Assembly (NCBI RefSeq): GCF_047511655.1 | Contig: NC_133395.1 | Location: 75,324,158 to 75,388,157, forward strand | DNA from: Castor canadensis | Lineage: Eukaryota > Chordata > Mammalia > Rodentia > Castoridae | Direction: 5' to 3' | Length of the DNA: 64,000 nt | Part shown: in pieces, positions 1-9,961 of the stretch | Numbering within the stretch: the stretch's first letter is position 1 | How the letters are laid out: each line of letters starts with the position of its first letter | The notes under the pieces: model-generated | What the model saw: only the letters and a program-made list of their open reading frames with translations | Told to the model about the DNA's origin: nothing | Database searches by the model: none | Position numbers and translations under genes: made by a program

Positions 1-110
1 CTGAGATTGGGGATAGATGCTAATTACACTCATTCATATAACTTCAAGAGTTTGAAATCTTTACTTACAGGTAATTTCAATTCTTGTTTGGTTTTTTGTT
101 TTGTTTTGTT

Positions 111-189
111 TTGGCGGCACTAGGGTTTGAACTCAGGGCATCATGCTTGCTAGGCAGGTGCTCTACCACTTAAGCCACTCTGCTAGTCC
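111..189 (-). repeat. ID-type SINE
   Basis: Reverse-strand tRNA-like unit with the box-B-like gtttgaac core and the 'gctctaccacttaagccact' end; T-rich leader at 95-110. Confidence 0.8.
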
Positions 190-374
190 TCAACTCGTTT
201 CAATAGTTGTTTATCCATGATATAAGCAGGAAAGGAAATAAAAAGGAAAGAAATTGAAAAAAACAAACCCTATAATTTATAGCCCTAATCCTTAATGTAC
301 TCTCTTCCTGTGTTCCTCTCTGCTTTATTTCACCACCTCCCTCCCCAAAAAACAGGTTTCAGTATTTGTAATTT

Positions 375-532
375 TTCTTCTTGGTGGGACTGGGGTTTGA
401 ACTCAGGACCTACACACTTGCTAGGTAGGCACTCTACCACTTGAACTACTCTTTTTAAGGTCTCAAGAACTATCTGAAATGATGATCTGATTTCTGCCGC
501 CTGAGTAGCTAGGATTACAGGCATATGTGTGA
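375..532 (-). repeat. B1-ID dimer SINE, internally deleted
   Basis: The ID tail (375-450) is followed by a shortened B1 part that ends at the ggattacagg motif. Confidence 0.75.
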
Positions 533-539
533 TCTATTT

Positions 540-653
540 GTTGTTTTATTGAGACAGGGTCTCGCTATGTAGTTCAGGTTGATGTTGAACTTGCAATCTT
601 CCTATCTCAGCCTCCAGAAAATGGGGATTACAGGCTTGTGCCACCTAACCCGG
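540..653 (-). repeat. B1-type SINE
   Basis: Begins with the gagacagggtctc motif and ends at ggattacaggcttgtgcc. No ID tail. Confidence 0.8.
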
Positions 654-765
654 TGTTGTCTTTTGACCTCATCAAATGCTCTGGCTACTGTTCTACTTCT
701 TTTTCAGAAACTGGCCCCTTTTTTTGCAAAGGAGACAAGAGAATTCACATAGTCGACTTTAGTAT

Positions 766-986
766 TTTTTTTTTTTTTGATGGGATTGGGGTTTGAATTT
801 AGGGCTTTGGGCTTGCACAGCAGGTCTCTACTGCTTGAGCCATGGCTACAGTTCATTTTGCTTTGGTTATTTTGGAGATGAGGTCTTGAAAACTATTTGC
901 CCAGGCTGGCTACAAACTGTGATCCTCCTGATCTCAGTCTCCCAAGTAGCTGGGATTACAGGCGTGAGCCATTTAGTGCTCGGCTT
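766..986 (-). repeat. B1-ID dimer SINE
   Basis: A T12 leader (reverse-strand poly-A), the ID part, the 'ttttggagatgaggtctt' linker variant, then the B1 part. Confidence 0.85.
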
Positions 987-1207
987 TTAGCATGCATTAT
1001 ACTACACAAGAATCAATGTCCACTCAGCTAATGAAAAGACTTACATCTAACAGTAGGGTTACATTTCCAAAGCTCATTGGAAGCAATCTGTGAACAGACA
1101 TTTTGCAGTTTTCTGTGAAAAATTCTTATTTGGACTGCTGCAGTCCTTGGCTTAGTTGGCAACTGGTAAAAACTAAGACTGTATGTGTTTAAGAACTCAT
1201 GTTTTGC

Positions 1208-1280
1208 TGGCAGAGTGGCTCAGGTGGGAATAGCGCCTGCCTAGAAACACGGAGCCCTGGGTTCAAACCCCAGTGTCACC
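1208..1280 (+). repeat. ID-type SINE
   Basis: Forward monomer with 'gggttcaaaccccagtgtc' and an A-rich tail to about 1308. Confidence 0.8.
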
Positions 1281-1332
1281 AAAAAAATTAAAGAAAATAA
1301 AAAATAAAAGAACTCTTTCCTTCCTTCCTTTC

Positions 1333-1521
1333 CAGTACTGGGGGTTCAACAAGGCAGGTGCTCTACCACTTGAGCCACACGCCAATCCTTTTTTTGTGAT
1401 GGGTTTTTTTCCAGATAGGGTCTTGTAACTATTTGCCCGGGATGGTTTCAAACCACAATCTTCCTGATGTCTGCCTCCTGAGTAGCTAGGATTACAGGCG
1501 TAAGCCACCAGTGCCTGGCCT
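1333..1521 (-). repeat. B1-ID dimer SINE
   Basis: The ID part has lost about 15 bp (the tgaactcagggcc segment). The B1 half is complete. Confidence 0.8.
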
Positions 1522-1554
1522 CAACAGACTTAATTTGATGGGGCTTGTTTTTTG

Positions 1555-1638
1555 TTTTTGGTGGTACTAGGGTTTGAACTCGGGGCCTTGCATTTGCTTA
1601 GCAAGGTGCTCCACTGCTTGAGCCACTCTGCCAGCCCT
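1555..1638 (-). repeat. ID-type SINE
   Basis: Flanked on both sides by 'aacagacttaatttga' (1523-1538 and 1640-1655), a target-site duplication of about 16 bp, so the insertion is well bounded. Confidence 0.85.
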
Positions 1639-1959
1639 TAACAGACTTAATTTGAGTAGCCTCTATATGTCAGACACTGTAGTAGGTGCTTGGGATACAA
1701 AGGTTGAGTCCTTGCCTTTAAGGGGTACAGTGTGGAGATACACATAACTGGGTAATTACAGCTGTGAGTGCAGTAATTAATATACAGAATATTATGGGAT
1801 TGCAAAAGAGAGGCATTTCACTGATCCTGAGGGGAATCAAGGAAGGACGGAGGGCTTGGCTCCACCCAGGAACCAGGACCTCAAATTCTAAGCTGTACTG
1901 AGATTTTCATAGTGCAAATAAAATATAGTCAAACCAAAACAACAACAAAGGGTGTAAAT

Positions 1960-2075
1960 GCTGGCACAGTGGTTCACAACTATAATCCCAGCATTTGAGA
2001 GGCAAAGGCAGGAGAATCAAGAGTTTGAGGTAACCTGGCTAAACAGAAAGACCCTGTCTCAAAAAGAAAAGAAAA
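1960..2075 (+). repeat. B1-type SINE
   Basis: Forward copy with 'tataatcccagcatttgag' and an A-rich end. The older 'agcactt'-type B1, with no ID tail. Confidence 0.8.
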
Positions 2076-2082
2076 AGGCATA

Positions 2083-2287
2083 GAGCTGGGCACCCATGGC
2101 TCACATCTGTAATCCTACCTGCTTGAGAGGCAAAGATCAGGAAGATCATGGTTTGAAGCCAGCTAGCACAAAAGTTCATGAGACCCAACCTCGAAAATAC
2201 GCAACACAAAATGGGCTGGCAGAGTGGGTCAAGTAGTAGAGGGCCTGCCTAGTAAGCGTGAAGCCCTGAGTTCAAACCCCAGTACCA
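2083..2287 (+). repeat. B1-ID dimer SINE
   Basis: Flanked by aaaaaggcata before and aaaaaagcata after, a likely target duplication. Confidence 0.85.
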
Positions 2288-2866
2288 AAAAGAAAAAAGA
2301 AAAAAAGCATAAAATATATTAAGGAAAATCTGTAATTCAGTTTGCTAAATTAGGCACTAGAGAGAATGTGCACCTTTTCAATTAGATAACTTTGTAATTT
2401 AGGGTAAAATACCCAATAACTAAGCAAAATATGTATTTATTTGTAGCTAATGATTCATGTGGAAGAAGGAAAGTTCTATATAAGTGGACATCAAGGTTGC
2501 AAGATTATGGCTAGAAGTTGTAGGGTTTATTTTTAAATGTTTTGCCTTTTTATGTCCTTCCCCCCCACCATGGAAAAACAAATATAAGAACTGCAATGTC
2601 TACAAGTGGTTTGTAAACTCATGTCTCTAACATGGCCACTGTTCTCTTGGGAATAAAGAAGAAGATTAGTGCTGCCTGAGGTTAAGATAAAAACAAAAAC
2701 AAATAAACAAACACAAACTTAACTAGATTTTCAACCACTTGCCCTTATTTAAAATTAAAATATGAAGAAAATCTCAAGGTTAGCTGCACTTGAGGTTTTC
2801 TAAATTATGGTACTGAAAGGGTCTAAATAACGTAACTTTAAATCTTTTTTTTTTTTAAAGGCCAGG

Positions 2867-3143
2867 GCTGGGGGTGTAGCTCAGTGGTACAGCAGATGCT
2901 TAGCATGTGCAAAGCCCAGTACCACAAAAGAACAACCAAAAACTCCTTTTCATAAAGAAAATAAGTGGGCTGGCGGAGTGGCTCAAGTGGAAGTATGAGG
3001 CCCTGAGTTCAAACCCTAGTACTGCCAAAAACAAAAACTAAAATAAAAATTTTAAAAGTTCAATCCTTCAGAAGGCTGAGGCATGAATTTGAGGCCAGTC
3101 TGGGCTTCATAACAAGACCCGTCTTAGGGGAAAAAAAAAAAAG
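2867..3143 (+). repeat. SINE cluster: two ID-type units then a B1 fragment
   Basis: ID units at 2867-2930 (classical ggggtgtagctcagtgg type) and 2966-3027, then a 5'-truncated B1 at about 3068-3143. This is the last SINE before the HMGB1 SINE-free zone. Confidence 0.7.
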
Positions 3144-3159
3144 TTCAACCTTTATAACA

Positions 3160-3290
3160 GTCCTGCGGTTACCTCCATTGTATAGCTGAGAGAACTGAAG
3201 CAAAGACCATGCAGCTAGAAAGTAGCAGAGCTGGGATTTGAACCCATGGTTATTTAATCCCAGTGCCTATAAGTAACCACACCGTCCTGC
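3160..3290 (-). repeat. MIR fragment
   Basis: Reads like reverse-strand MIR: 'gagagaactgaagcaaag' through 'gctgggatttgaaccca'. Confidence 0.6.
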
Positions 3291-3944
3291 CCAAATAGAA
3301 ATCTTGATGAGTTCACTGCTCTCCTGTTGTTCTGTGGCTATTCACTTACCTTGGCAGGACTAAGCTGGTATAGACAACTGGTCGAGTGGATGGCTATGCC
3401 AGTGCAAATACTGGAAAATACAGTGCCATGTTCAGATGGCAGCCATATTTCACTATCATGGACGTCACTGAAAGTAACCATTCTCATGAATATTTTATAA
3501 GGGGTCAATAAGATAAAACAGCACTGAAGGAAACATGTAGATCACCGAAAGTATAAAATGTGATCAGTAGAAGGATACAGAGGATCAAGCGTATGTGAAA
3601 TAACAATATAAAGGTTCATTTTAGATATTTTACTGTTAAAACACTGGTGGTTTCACGTCGCAGAAGAACATTGCCAACTCACAAAGACTGTAATCCCTGA
3701 GGCCAGGAGTGTATTTTCTAAAAATGAGAGTGAACACTAAACCCATTGGCCAGGAAGGGCCATCCAAACCGATCCTCAAGCAGCTTAGTGAGTCTGAACA
3801 AACACCTTAGGTTACAGAGGCTGAGAAAGGGCACAAAAGTCAGACCAACACAAGGTGAGTGCGTCAGCTGACGGTGGCTGTCGGTTTAGAAGTGTATAAA
3901 ATGCCAGGAGAGGGTGAGAAAAGGGGAAGTCTGTCGTAACTGAA
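3291..3944. other. Upstream flank of HMGB1 without recognised elements
   Basis: Ordinary AT-rich sequence. It ends with a donor-like aaggtgagt at 3850-3858 and a GTCAGCTGAC palindrome at 3864-3873, directly before CpG density rises. Confidence 0.5.
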
Positions 3945-4904
3945 GAGGGGGTGGCCCGCCCCCCTGAACGGAGTGGATGGACGGCTCACAAAGGACCGGA
4001 GGAGCTGGGAGGCGTCCGGCGTCTCTGCGGGCCTGGTGCGTCTAGGACGCCGGCCGGGCCGTGTGCCCCGCACCCAGTCCTTCGGGCGACAACACGCCCC
4101 CGAGCTGGTGACCCTCGAGCGAGCAGGTACACGGGTGCCCTGAGTGGTGTGATGGGAGGGACACACAGCATCACAGTGGCCTACACCAGTTAGAAGACGT
4201 GGGGTCTCAGTCCCCGCGCACATTCCCACGGAGGACTCCAGCTCAAAACCCACTGCTGTGCTTTAATTACACGGAATAATCGTTTGCTTCCCAGGAAGTT
4301 CAAGCGGGGCTTTGTACTGAAATAAAAAGTTCTAGACGTGGTGAAACTCGATCAAACCAAGAAAAAGGGTGAAACCGAGCGCCTGCCGGGGGGTCCCGGC
4401 CTCCAGCTGCCCGGAGCCCGGCGAGGGGGCACGTCAGCCCGGGCCGGGGCGATCCCAGGCCAGCCCCGCCGTGCAGGGACCTCGAGGGACACGGAACCCG
4501 GGGCTGTGCGGGGGCCCGGCACTCGGCTGCCCTCGCCCCTCTGCCCCGGCAGGGACCCCGGTTTTCGGAGGGCAGGACCTCCTACCATCACCTCCACTCT
4601 CGCAGGTCTATTAAAAAGCCGGGGCCTCTTATCTCATCAGCTTTGGGCGTGAGTGTGGGGTAAGAAGGGGGGGGGAGGCCTGTGGGTGTCTCTTTTGCCT
4701 GAGGAGTTGGAGGCACTTGGGGAAAAGCCAGGCCCTTTTCGCTCCGCCGGCCGCTCCGGAGTGGGGCTGGCTTGGGTTAGACACATGCACACTTACACCA
4801 TAGAGCTCTGCTTTCCCGTAGCAGCTGCTGCCTCTGCCTCTGCCTCTCCCGCCTCAGCCTCTTTGCCCGGCATACACACACATTCAGATTTGCGCGCTGT
4901 TTCA

Positions 4905-5060
4905 ATCCTTGATGACGTGTCCCCGGAGACAGCCAATAGCCAGCGGGCTCTGGTCAGGACAATGGGAGGTATCGGGCCAATGAGCGAGCCCCGTGAGTTG
5001 GCGGTAGCCAATAGGAGCCGCGCTGGCTGGAGAGTAATGTTACAGAGCGGAGAGAGTGAG
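4905..5060 (+). promoter_or_regulatory. HMGB1 core promoter: TATA-less, CRE-like site and three CCAAT boxes
   Basis: Three same-strand CCAAT boxes lie at 4933-4937, 4977-4981 and 5008-5012, with a TGACGT CRE-like half-site at 4913-4918. No TATA box is seen before exon 1. NF-Y on CCAAT clusters with CREB/ATF nearby is the usual reading for a housekeeping CpG promoter. Binding itself is inferred. Confidence 0.75.
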
Positions 5061-5176
5061 GAGGCTGCGTCTGGCTCCCGCTCTCACAGCCATTGCAGTA
5101 CATTGAGCTCCATAGAGACAGCGCCGGGGCAAGTGAGAGCCGGACGGGCACTGGGCGACTCTGTGCCTCGCTGAGG
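5060..5176 (+). other. HMGB1: HMGB1 exon 1 (5' UTR, non-coding)
   Basis: The stretch from the 'cattgcagtacattgagctc' motif to the ctgagG end matches the 5' UTR of mammalian HMGB1 mRNA as I recall it. It is followed by a consensus donor, gtgagt, at 5177. The 3' end is firm; the 5' end is approximate because the promoter has no TATA box and initiation is probably dispersed. No ATG occurs in it. Splicing to 7124 makes a leader of roughly 130 nt. Confidence 0.85.
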
Positions 5177-7123
5177 GTGAGTCTGAGGCAGCGCCGCGGC
5201 GGGGAAAGCGCCTCCGGCAGCTCCCCAGCCCGCGCGGCGGCCGGATCCCGGCGGCCGGGAGCCGGCGGGTCAGGCTCCACACAAAGGCAAATGAGGGGGG
5301 ACCGTGGGGGGAACTGCGCACGGAGCGAGCCTCAGCCGGGCGCCGGGGACGCTGCCCTGCGCCGAGCCCTGGCCCTGGGGCTGCCCGAGGCGCCGCGAGC
5401 CCCGCGCCCCGCGAGTTTCCACCCGCCGCGGCGGCCGCGCTGACTGGCGCAAAAAAATTTTTTTTAATCGAAAAAATTTTTTAATGTGTTTTCGACCCCG
5501 GGGCCGAACGTTGGGGCGGGCGGCGTGCGCGGAGCGCGGCCGGGGCGGCGGGGCCGGCGGCGGGCAGCGGCGGTGCTTCCCGGCTGCATCGGCGGCCGCC
5601 GCAGCGAGCCGGGCGCCGGGCGGGCAGCGGGGCGGGCGGGGCGCCGCTGCGGGCGAGGGCGGCGCGGGTGGGCCGGGGGCGGCGGTGCGGGGCCCGTGCG
5701 GCCCGGGCGCGGCGCCGGCGGCGGCGGCGGCGGCGGGGGGAGCGGCGCCGCTGCGCTCGCTGGAACATGGCTGACTCGGGCCCGGCGCTGCTGGCTGGAG
5801 AGAAAACAAGGCGGGCGAGCGGGCGGGGGAGCTGGGCGCAGCAGTTCCGAGGCAACTTTTTTTTTTTTTTTTTTTTTTCCTCTCTCTTTTCACAGCCCCA
5901 CGTTCTGCGTGCGGGGGCGGCGGGGCGCGCGGCCCGCGCGGAGGGAGACGGGGAGCGGCGGCGGCGGTGGGCCTGGCGGGCCGCCGCCGGGGGGAGGGGA
6001 GGGGAGGGGAGAGGAGGGAAGGGGGAGGAGGAGGAGGGGCGGGGGGGGGGAGGCCGGCGCGCGCCCCCTCCCCCTCCCCCCTCCGCTCCGCTCCCTCCCC
6101 TCCCCCGGCCGCCATGGCGAGCGCAGCGCGCCCCGCCCGCCCGCGCCGCCGCGCACCCTCGCACACACTCGCACACACTCGCGCGCACACAAAGGGAAGG
6201 AGCCATGTTCGCGCTCGGCCTCGCGGCGGCGGCGGCGGCGCAGGCGGGGAAGACGCGCAGCGGCCATTCCGTGCGCCGGCCCGGGCGGCCGCGGGCGGAG
6301 CCAGCCCCCATTTCGAGCGGGGCTTCTCCCTGCGCCGCGCTGACAAAATGGGGGCGACGGTGGCGGGGGCGCACGTGGCGGGCGGGCGGGCGGGTGTCCC
6401 GCGCGGGCGTCCCAAGTTTTCACGCATCGCGGCGGGGGGAGGGGGCGCCGGCTGCCGCAGGAGTGGCTTTTGTCCCTCGTCCTTGTTGACGGGCAGAAAC
6501 TTCTGACCGGACGCGTTGAGTCAGCGCGGAAGCGCACGCACCTCGGGGCGCCGCGATCGCAGGCGGCCCCGCGCACCCGCGGCCCGAGCGCCTCCCGCCC
6601 CGCAAAGTTGGAGGCCACCCGGCGTTTTTTAAGCAGCTAGTAAAACTTTAGATGCACTGTGATTTTTTTTTTTTTTTTTGCGCATTTTAGGTCTATAATT
6701 TGGGAGCATCTACTCACGTAAGCGCTTCTTTATTCATTCCTTATGCAGCGCAAATCCATAAATTGGCACCATTAGGGGTTTTTTGGCCTTTGGTTTTGTT
6801 GGTTAAAAATAGATTTTTAGATTTAAAACTTAACAAGTGGCCGACTAGGCGCTCATACAGGACAGAACAGGCAGATAGGTATATGTAGGACTGTGCTGTG
6901 TCTACAGCAGAACGTTTTTGAGGTTTTTCTGTTTTGTTTTTATTTTCCTTGGCATGGTCACTTGTAGGAATTGGCTATGATGCCATGTTCTTGCCTGGTG
7001 TAATGGGACGTTGTTGTCACTACTCTTGTTAAATAACGAGCACTTTGTTTTTATTCACTCCCTAAACATTGAAGCTATTGAATGTCATAATTTCATTGCT
7101 AACATCAGCCATTTTTATTTTAG
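5177..7123 (+). other. HMGB1: HMGB1 intron 1
   Basis: A 1947-bp first intron with donor gtgagt and acceptor ttttag. Its first 1.4 kb is CpG island containing A/T tracts (5451-5486), a T21-type run (about 5857-5878), a G-run block (5989-6050) and a C-run block (6064-6108). The last 500 bp is AT-rich and unremarkable. Intron 1 of HMGB1 has been described as having enhancer activity; I infer that function here only from position. Confidence 0.85.
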
Positions 7124-7286
7124 AAAAAAACTAAAGATGGGCAAAGGAGATCCTAAGAAGCCGAGAGGCAAGATGTCATCATATGCATTCTTCGTGCAAA
7201 CTTGCCGGGAGGAGCACAAGAAGAAGCACCCCGACGCTTCAGTCAACTTCTCAGAGTTTTCTAAGAAGTGTTCGGAGAGGTGGAAG
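7124..7286 (+). CDS. HMGB1: HMGB1 exon 2 (coding from 7137; residues 1-50)
   Basis: The acceptor is a T-rich tract ending in tag at 7121-7123, and the donor gtaagg starts at 7287. Thirteen leader bases precede the ATG. The exon encodes most of box A, including Cys23 and Cys45, and ends in phase 0 after Trp-Lys. Confidence 0.95.
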
Positions 7287-9337
7287 GTAAGGGTTTAAGA
7301 TGCTAACAAGGTAGTAGCCCAGTGCAGAAGTTCCAAATTAGGATGTAAAAGCCTAGCTGGTCATTCTTACAACAACGTGAGGCCATTCCACAGCAAAGTG
7401 CACTTTTTATGCATTTTCATTCTTCAGTATAATTTATTAAAATTTCTGTGTCAAGTTAAGCTTACAAATAATCCTTTTCTAGACCATGTCTGCTAAAGAG
7501 AAAGGGAAATTTGAAGACATGGCAAAGGCGGACAAGGCTCGTTATGAAAGAGAAATGAAAACTTATATTCCTCCTAAAGGGGAGACGAAAAAGAAGTTCA
7601 AAGATCCCAATGCACCCAAGAGGCCCCCGTGAGTATCTTGTTTGTATTTGCAGGATGTGTGCTCCAGTACAATCAAGCCACTTTAACTTTAGAGTGTACA
7701 GTTTAACTATTTGTAGCTTAGGTTGCTATATTTAACTATTTAAAAAGTTCTTAGGTCTTTGGAAATACTATTTCTCCAAAATAACTTCCAAAATATTTTC
7801 CTGGAACTCATACTAAAAGTTAGGTAATTAAACTTTGTTTAAATATTCACATCCTGTCCAGTGCATGGTAGGAGCTAATGGGCAGTCTCTACAGCAGTAA
7901 ATTTTTGAGATTTGCTAACATAACAATCCTAAACCTACATTTCTGTTTTTTAGTTCGGCTTTCTTCTTGTTCTGTTCTGAGTATCGCCCCAAAATCAAAG
8001 GTGAGCATCCCGGCCTGTCCATTGGCGATGTTGCAAAGAAGCTGGGAGAGATGTGGAACAACACTGCTGCAGATGACAAGCAGCCTTATGAAAAGAAGGC
8101 AGCCAAGCTGAAGGAAAAGTATGAAAAGGTAAGAAGTACGGCTTGCTCTTGGGCATGGAAAAGGTATGTCATGTGTTGATATCTTATCTTTCCAATTTCC
8201 TGTTTCCTTTACAGTTTCTAATAGTTGGGAGACAACCAGTTTTAGTGTAACAGCTGCACTGGCTTAAATTCCTTTTCATCTTTCAAAGAATATGGAGGAC
8301 CAAATTGTTTATATTTTGTGATTTAATGTAATTTGATATGGGCCAAAGCTGTAACATTTAAGCTGCTTTTTATTGCCTAGTGTCTCCAAATTTGTGAAAT
8401 TTTGGATGTTACTTTGAGTCAGACATGGTTTATTTTAAATGGTCAGGCATATAGTACAGAAATAAACCATACAAAGTAATGCTGGCTTTATTTTTCATTA
8501 GACATTCCTTGAAACATTTCTGTTCCTATGGATGTCCGTCTCCCCCACCCAAAAAAAAAAACCCTCAGCATCGCTAAGTTAAATTACAAGTCTGCCAAAC
8601 TAGTAAATTTTAAGATGAAGGAACTCCTGTATTTTAAATTGAAATAATTAAGTACTTGAAAGTAAAACTCAGCTTCTTTAGTCATTCTGAAAATAATCCT
8701 TTTTTAAATGTTTCTTAATGTAATTGCATGCTTTCTGGCATATTACCTTTTTTTAAATTTAATACCGTTTTCTTCTATGGATTAGAAGAAAATGATTATG
8801 GACAATATGAACCTGTAGAATGCTTTTTTGCATTCAGAAGGTGGCAGTGTCTACCCTTTAATCAAAGTCTCCACATTCTAGCTTTAATAAGCCAGTCAGG
8901 ATGTGGTACAGAATTGTACCTCAGTGAGGCATAACACACAAATAGCAGGCGATGCCATTTCGTGAGTTACAGCTTTGGTAGTTGTAGTTATCGCAGTATT
9001 TTAGGAGCATTTCTCCAAATTCTAGTTTGAAGGTAGTGGGGTCTGCACGTGTTATTTTAGTGTAACTGGGATCTAGACCTTTCATAAAGTTTTGCCATGT
9101 TCTGTTTCTCCTTACTGAACAGTTTTTTCCTATTGTTTTCTCCTCCCCTTATTTTGGAAGGATATTGCTGCCTATCGAGCTAAAGGAAAACCTGATGCAG
9201 CGAAAAAGGGAGTTGTCAAGGCTGAAAAGAGCAAGAAAAAGAAGGAAGAGGAGGAAGATGAGGAGGACGAAGAGGATGAGGAAGAGGAGGAAGACGAAGA
9301 AGATGAAGATGAAGAAGAAGATGATGATGATGAATAA
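7137..9337 (+). CDS. HMGB1: HMGB1, high mobility group box 1 (spliced CDS, 215 aa)
   Basis: Joining 7137-7286, 7483-7628, 7954-8128 and 9161-9337 gives 648 nt, that is 215 codons plus TAA. Seen: HMG box A at about residues 9-79, box B at about 95-163, a lysine-rich linker, then 30 uninterrupted Asp/Glu residues (186-215). Cys23, Cys45 and Cys106, the redox-sensing residues of the family, are all present, as are the basic nuclear localisation stretches near 28-44 and 179-185. The start has a purine at -3 and G at +4, and no ATG precedes it in the spliced leader. Known for the family: an abundant nuclear protein that binds the minor groove and bends DNA, assists nucleosome remodelling, transcription and V(D)J recombination, and acts as an alarmin through RAGE/TLR4 when released. 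The length equals that of human and mouse HMGB1, and I see no residue that departs from the mammalian sequence as I remember it. Paralogues HMGB2 and HMGB3 have shorter acidic tails. Confidence 0.98.
7483..7628 (+). CDS. HMGB1: HMGB1 exon 3 (residues 51-98 plus two bases of codon 99)
   Basis: The acceptor ag lies at 7481-7482 and the donor gtgagt at 7629. The exon completes box A (helix III) and the inter-box linker, and it ends inside the Pro99 codon (phase 2). Intron 2 upstream is only 196 bp. Confidence 0.95.
7954..8128 (+). CDS. HMGB1: HMGB1 exon 4 (end of codon 99 to residue 157)
   Basis: The acceptor tag lies at 7951-7953 and the donor gtaaga at 8129. The first base completes Pro99, then Ser-Ala-Phe-Phe-Leu-Phe-Cys106 follows. 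The exon covers nearly all of box B, whose N-terminal part carries the cytokine-like activity described for the family. Intron 3 is 325 bp. Confidence 0.95.
8129..9160 (+). other. HMGB1: HMGB1 intron 4
   Basis: A 1032-bp AT-rich intron between box B and the acidic-tail exon, with no recognisable repeat and no coding potential beyond chance. Confidence 0.85.
9161..9337 (+). CDS. HMGB1: HMGB1 terminal coding exon (residues 158-215 and stop)
   Basis: The acceptor is ag at 9159-9160 after a pyrimidine-rich stretch. The exon encodes the end of box B, the basic segment with the second nuclear signal, and an acidic tail of 30 Asp/Glu codons, then TAA at 9335-9337. The tail is written in GAA/GAG/GAT/GAC codons, so the DNA is a near-pure purine repeat, which explains the long serine-rich shadow frame on the other strand. 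Confidence 0.96.
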
Positions 9338-9955
9338 GTTGGTTCTAGCGCAGTTTTTTCTTGTCTATAAAGCATTTAACCCCCCTGTACACAACTCACT
9401 CCTTTTAAAGAAAAAAAAAATTGAAATGTAAGGCTGTGTAAGATTTGTTTTTAAACTGTACAGTGTCTTTTTTTGTATAGTTAACACACTACCGAATGTG
9501 TCTTTAGATAGCCCTGTCCTGGTGGTATTTTCAATAGCCACTAACCTTGCCTGGTACAGTATGGGGGTTGTAAATTGGCATGGAAATTTAAAGCAGGTTC
9601 TTGTTGGTGCACAGCACAAATTAGTTATATATGGGGACGGTAGTTTTTTCATCTTCAGTTGTCTCTGATGCAGCTTATACGAAATAATTGTTGTTCTGTT
9701 AACTGAATACCACTCTGTAATTGCAAAAAAAAAAGTTGCAGCTGTTTTGTTGACATTCTGAATGCTTCTAAGTAAATACAATTTTTTTTATTAGTATTGT
9801 TGTCCTTTTCGTAGGTCTGAAGTTTTTCTTCTTGAGGGGAAGCTAGTCTTTTGCTTTTGCCCATTTTGGATCACATGAGTTACTGCAGTGCTTATCTTCA
9901 TATAGTAGCTGACAGAAAGCTTTTGCCTACACACCCTACATACCATGATGGGGGT

Positions 9956-9961
9956 AATAAA
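9956..9961 (+). terminator. AATAAA, possible proximal polyadenylation signal
   Basis: A canonical hexamer in the 3' UTR, about 620 nt after the stop codon. As I recall, the human sequence lacks an intact hexamer at this place, so use here is uncertain. Confidence 0.35.

Larger units (their letters stand above)
3945..6610. promoter_or_regulatory. CpG island over the HMGB1 promoter, exon 1 and most of intron 1
   Basis: CpG is frequent throughout, in contrast to the CpG-poor flanks. The upstream shoulder (3945-4330 and 4370-4610) is patchier, and the core runs 5040-6610. Overlapping ORFs on both strands here (up to 385 codons on the minus strand at 5270-6427) are Ala/Arg/Pro/Gly-rich composition artefacts, not genes. 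Confidence 0.9.

Noticed and set aside
2867..2930. tRNA-Ala-like sequences as real tRNA genes (also 11767, 39131, 63303).
   Set aside because: They are ID SINEs: they lack a full acceptor stem, have A-rich tails and are repeated many times.
5270..6427. Very long open frames on both strands in the HMGB1 CpG island (up to 385 codons, minus).
   Set aside because: Ala/Pro/Arg/Gly-rich translations appear in nearly every frame here, as expected where stop codons are rare in GC-rich DNA. They overlap exon 1 and intron 1 and show no domain.
9172..9375. Serine-homopolymer frame on the minus strand.
   Set aside because: It is the antisense shadow of the HMGB1 acidic tail codons.
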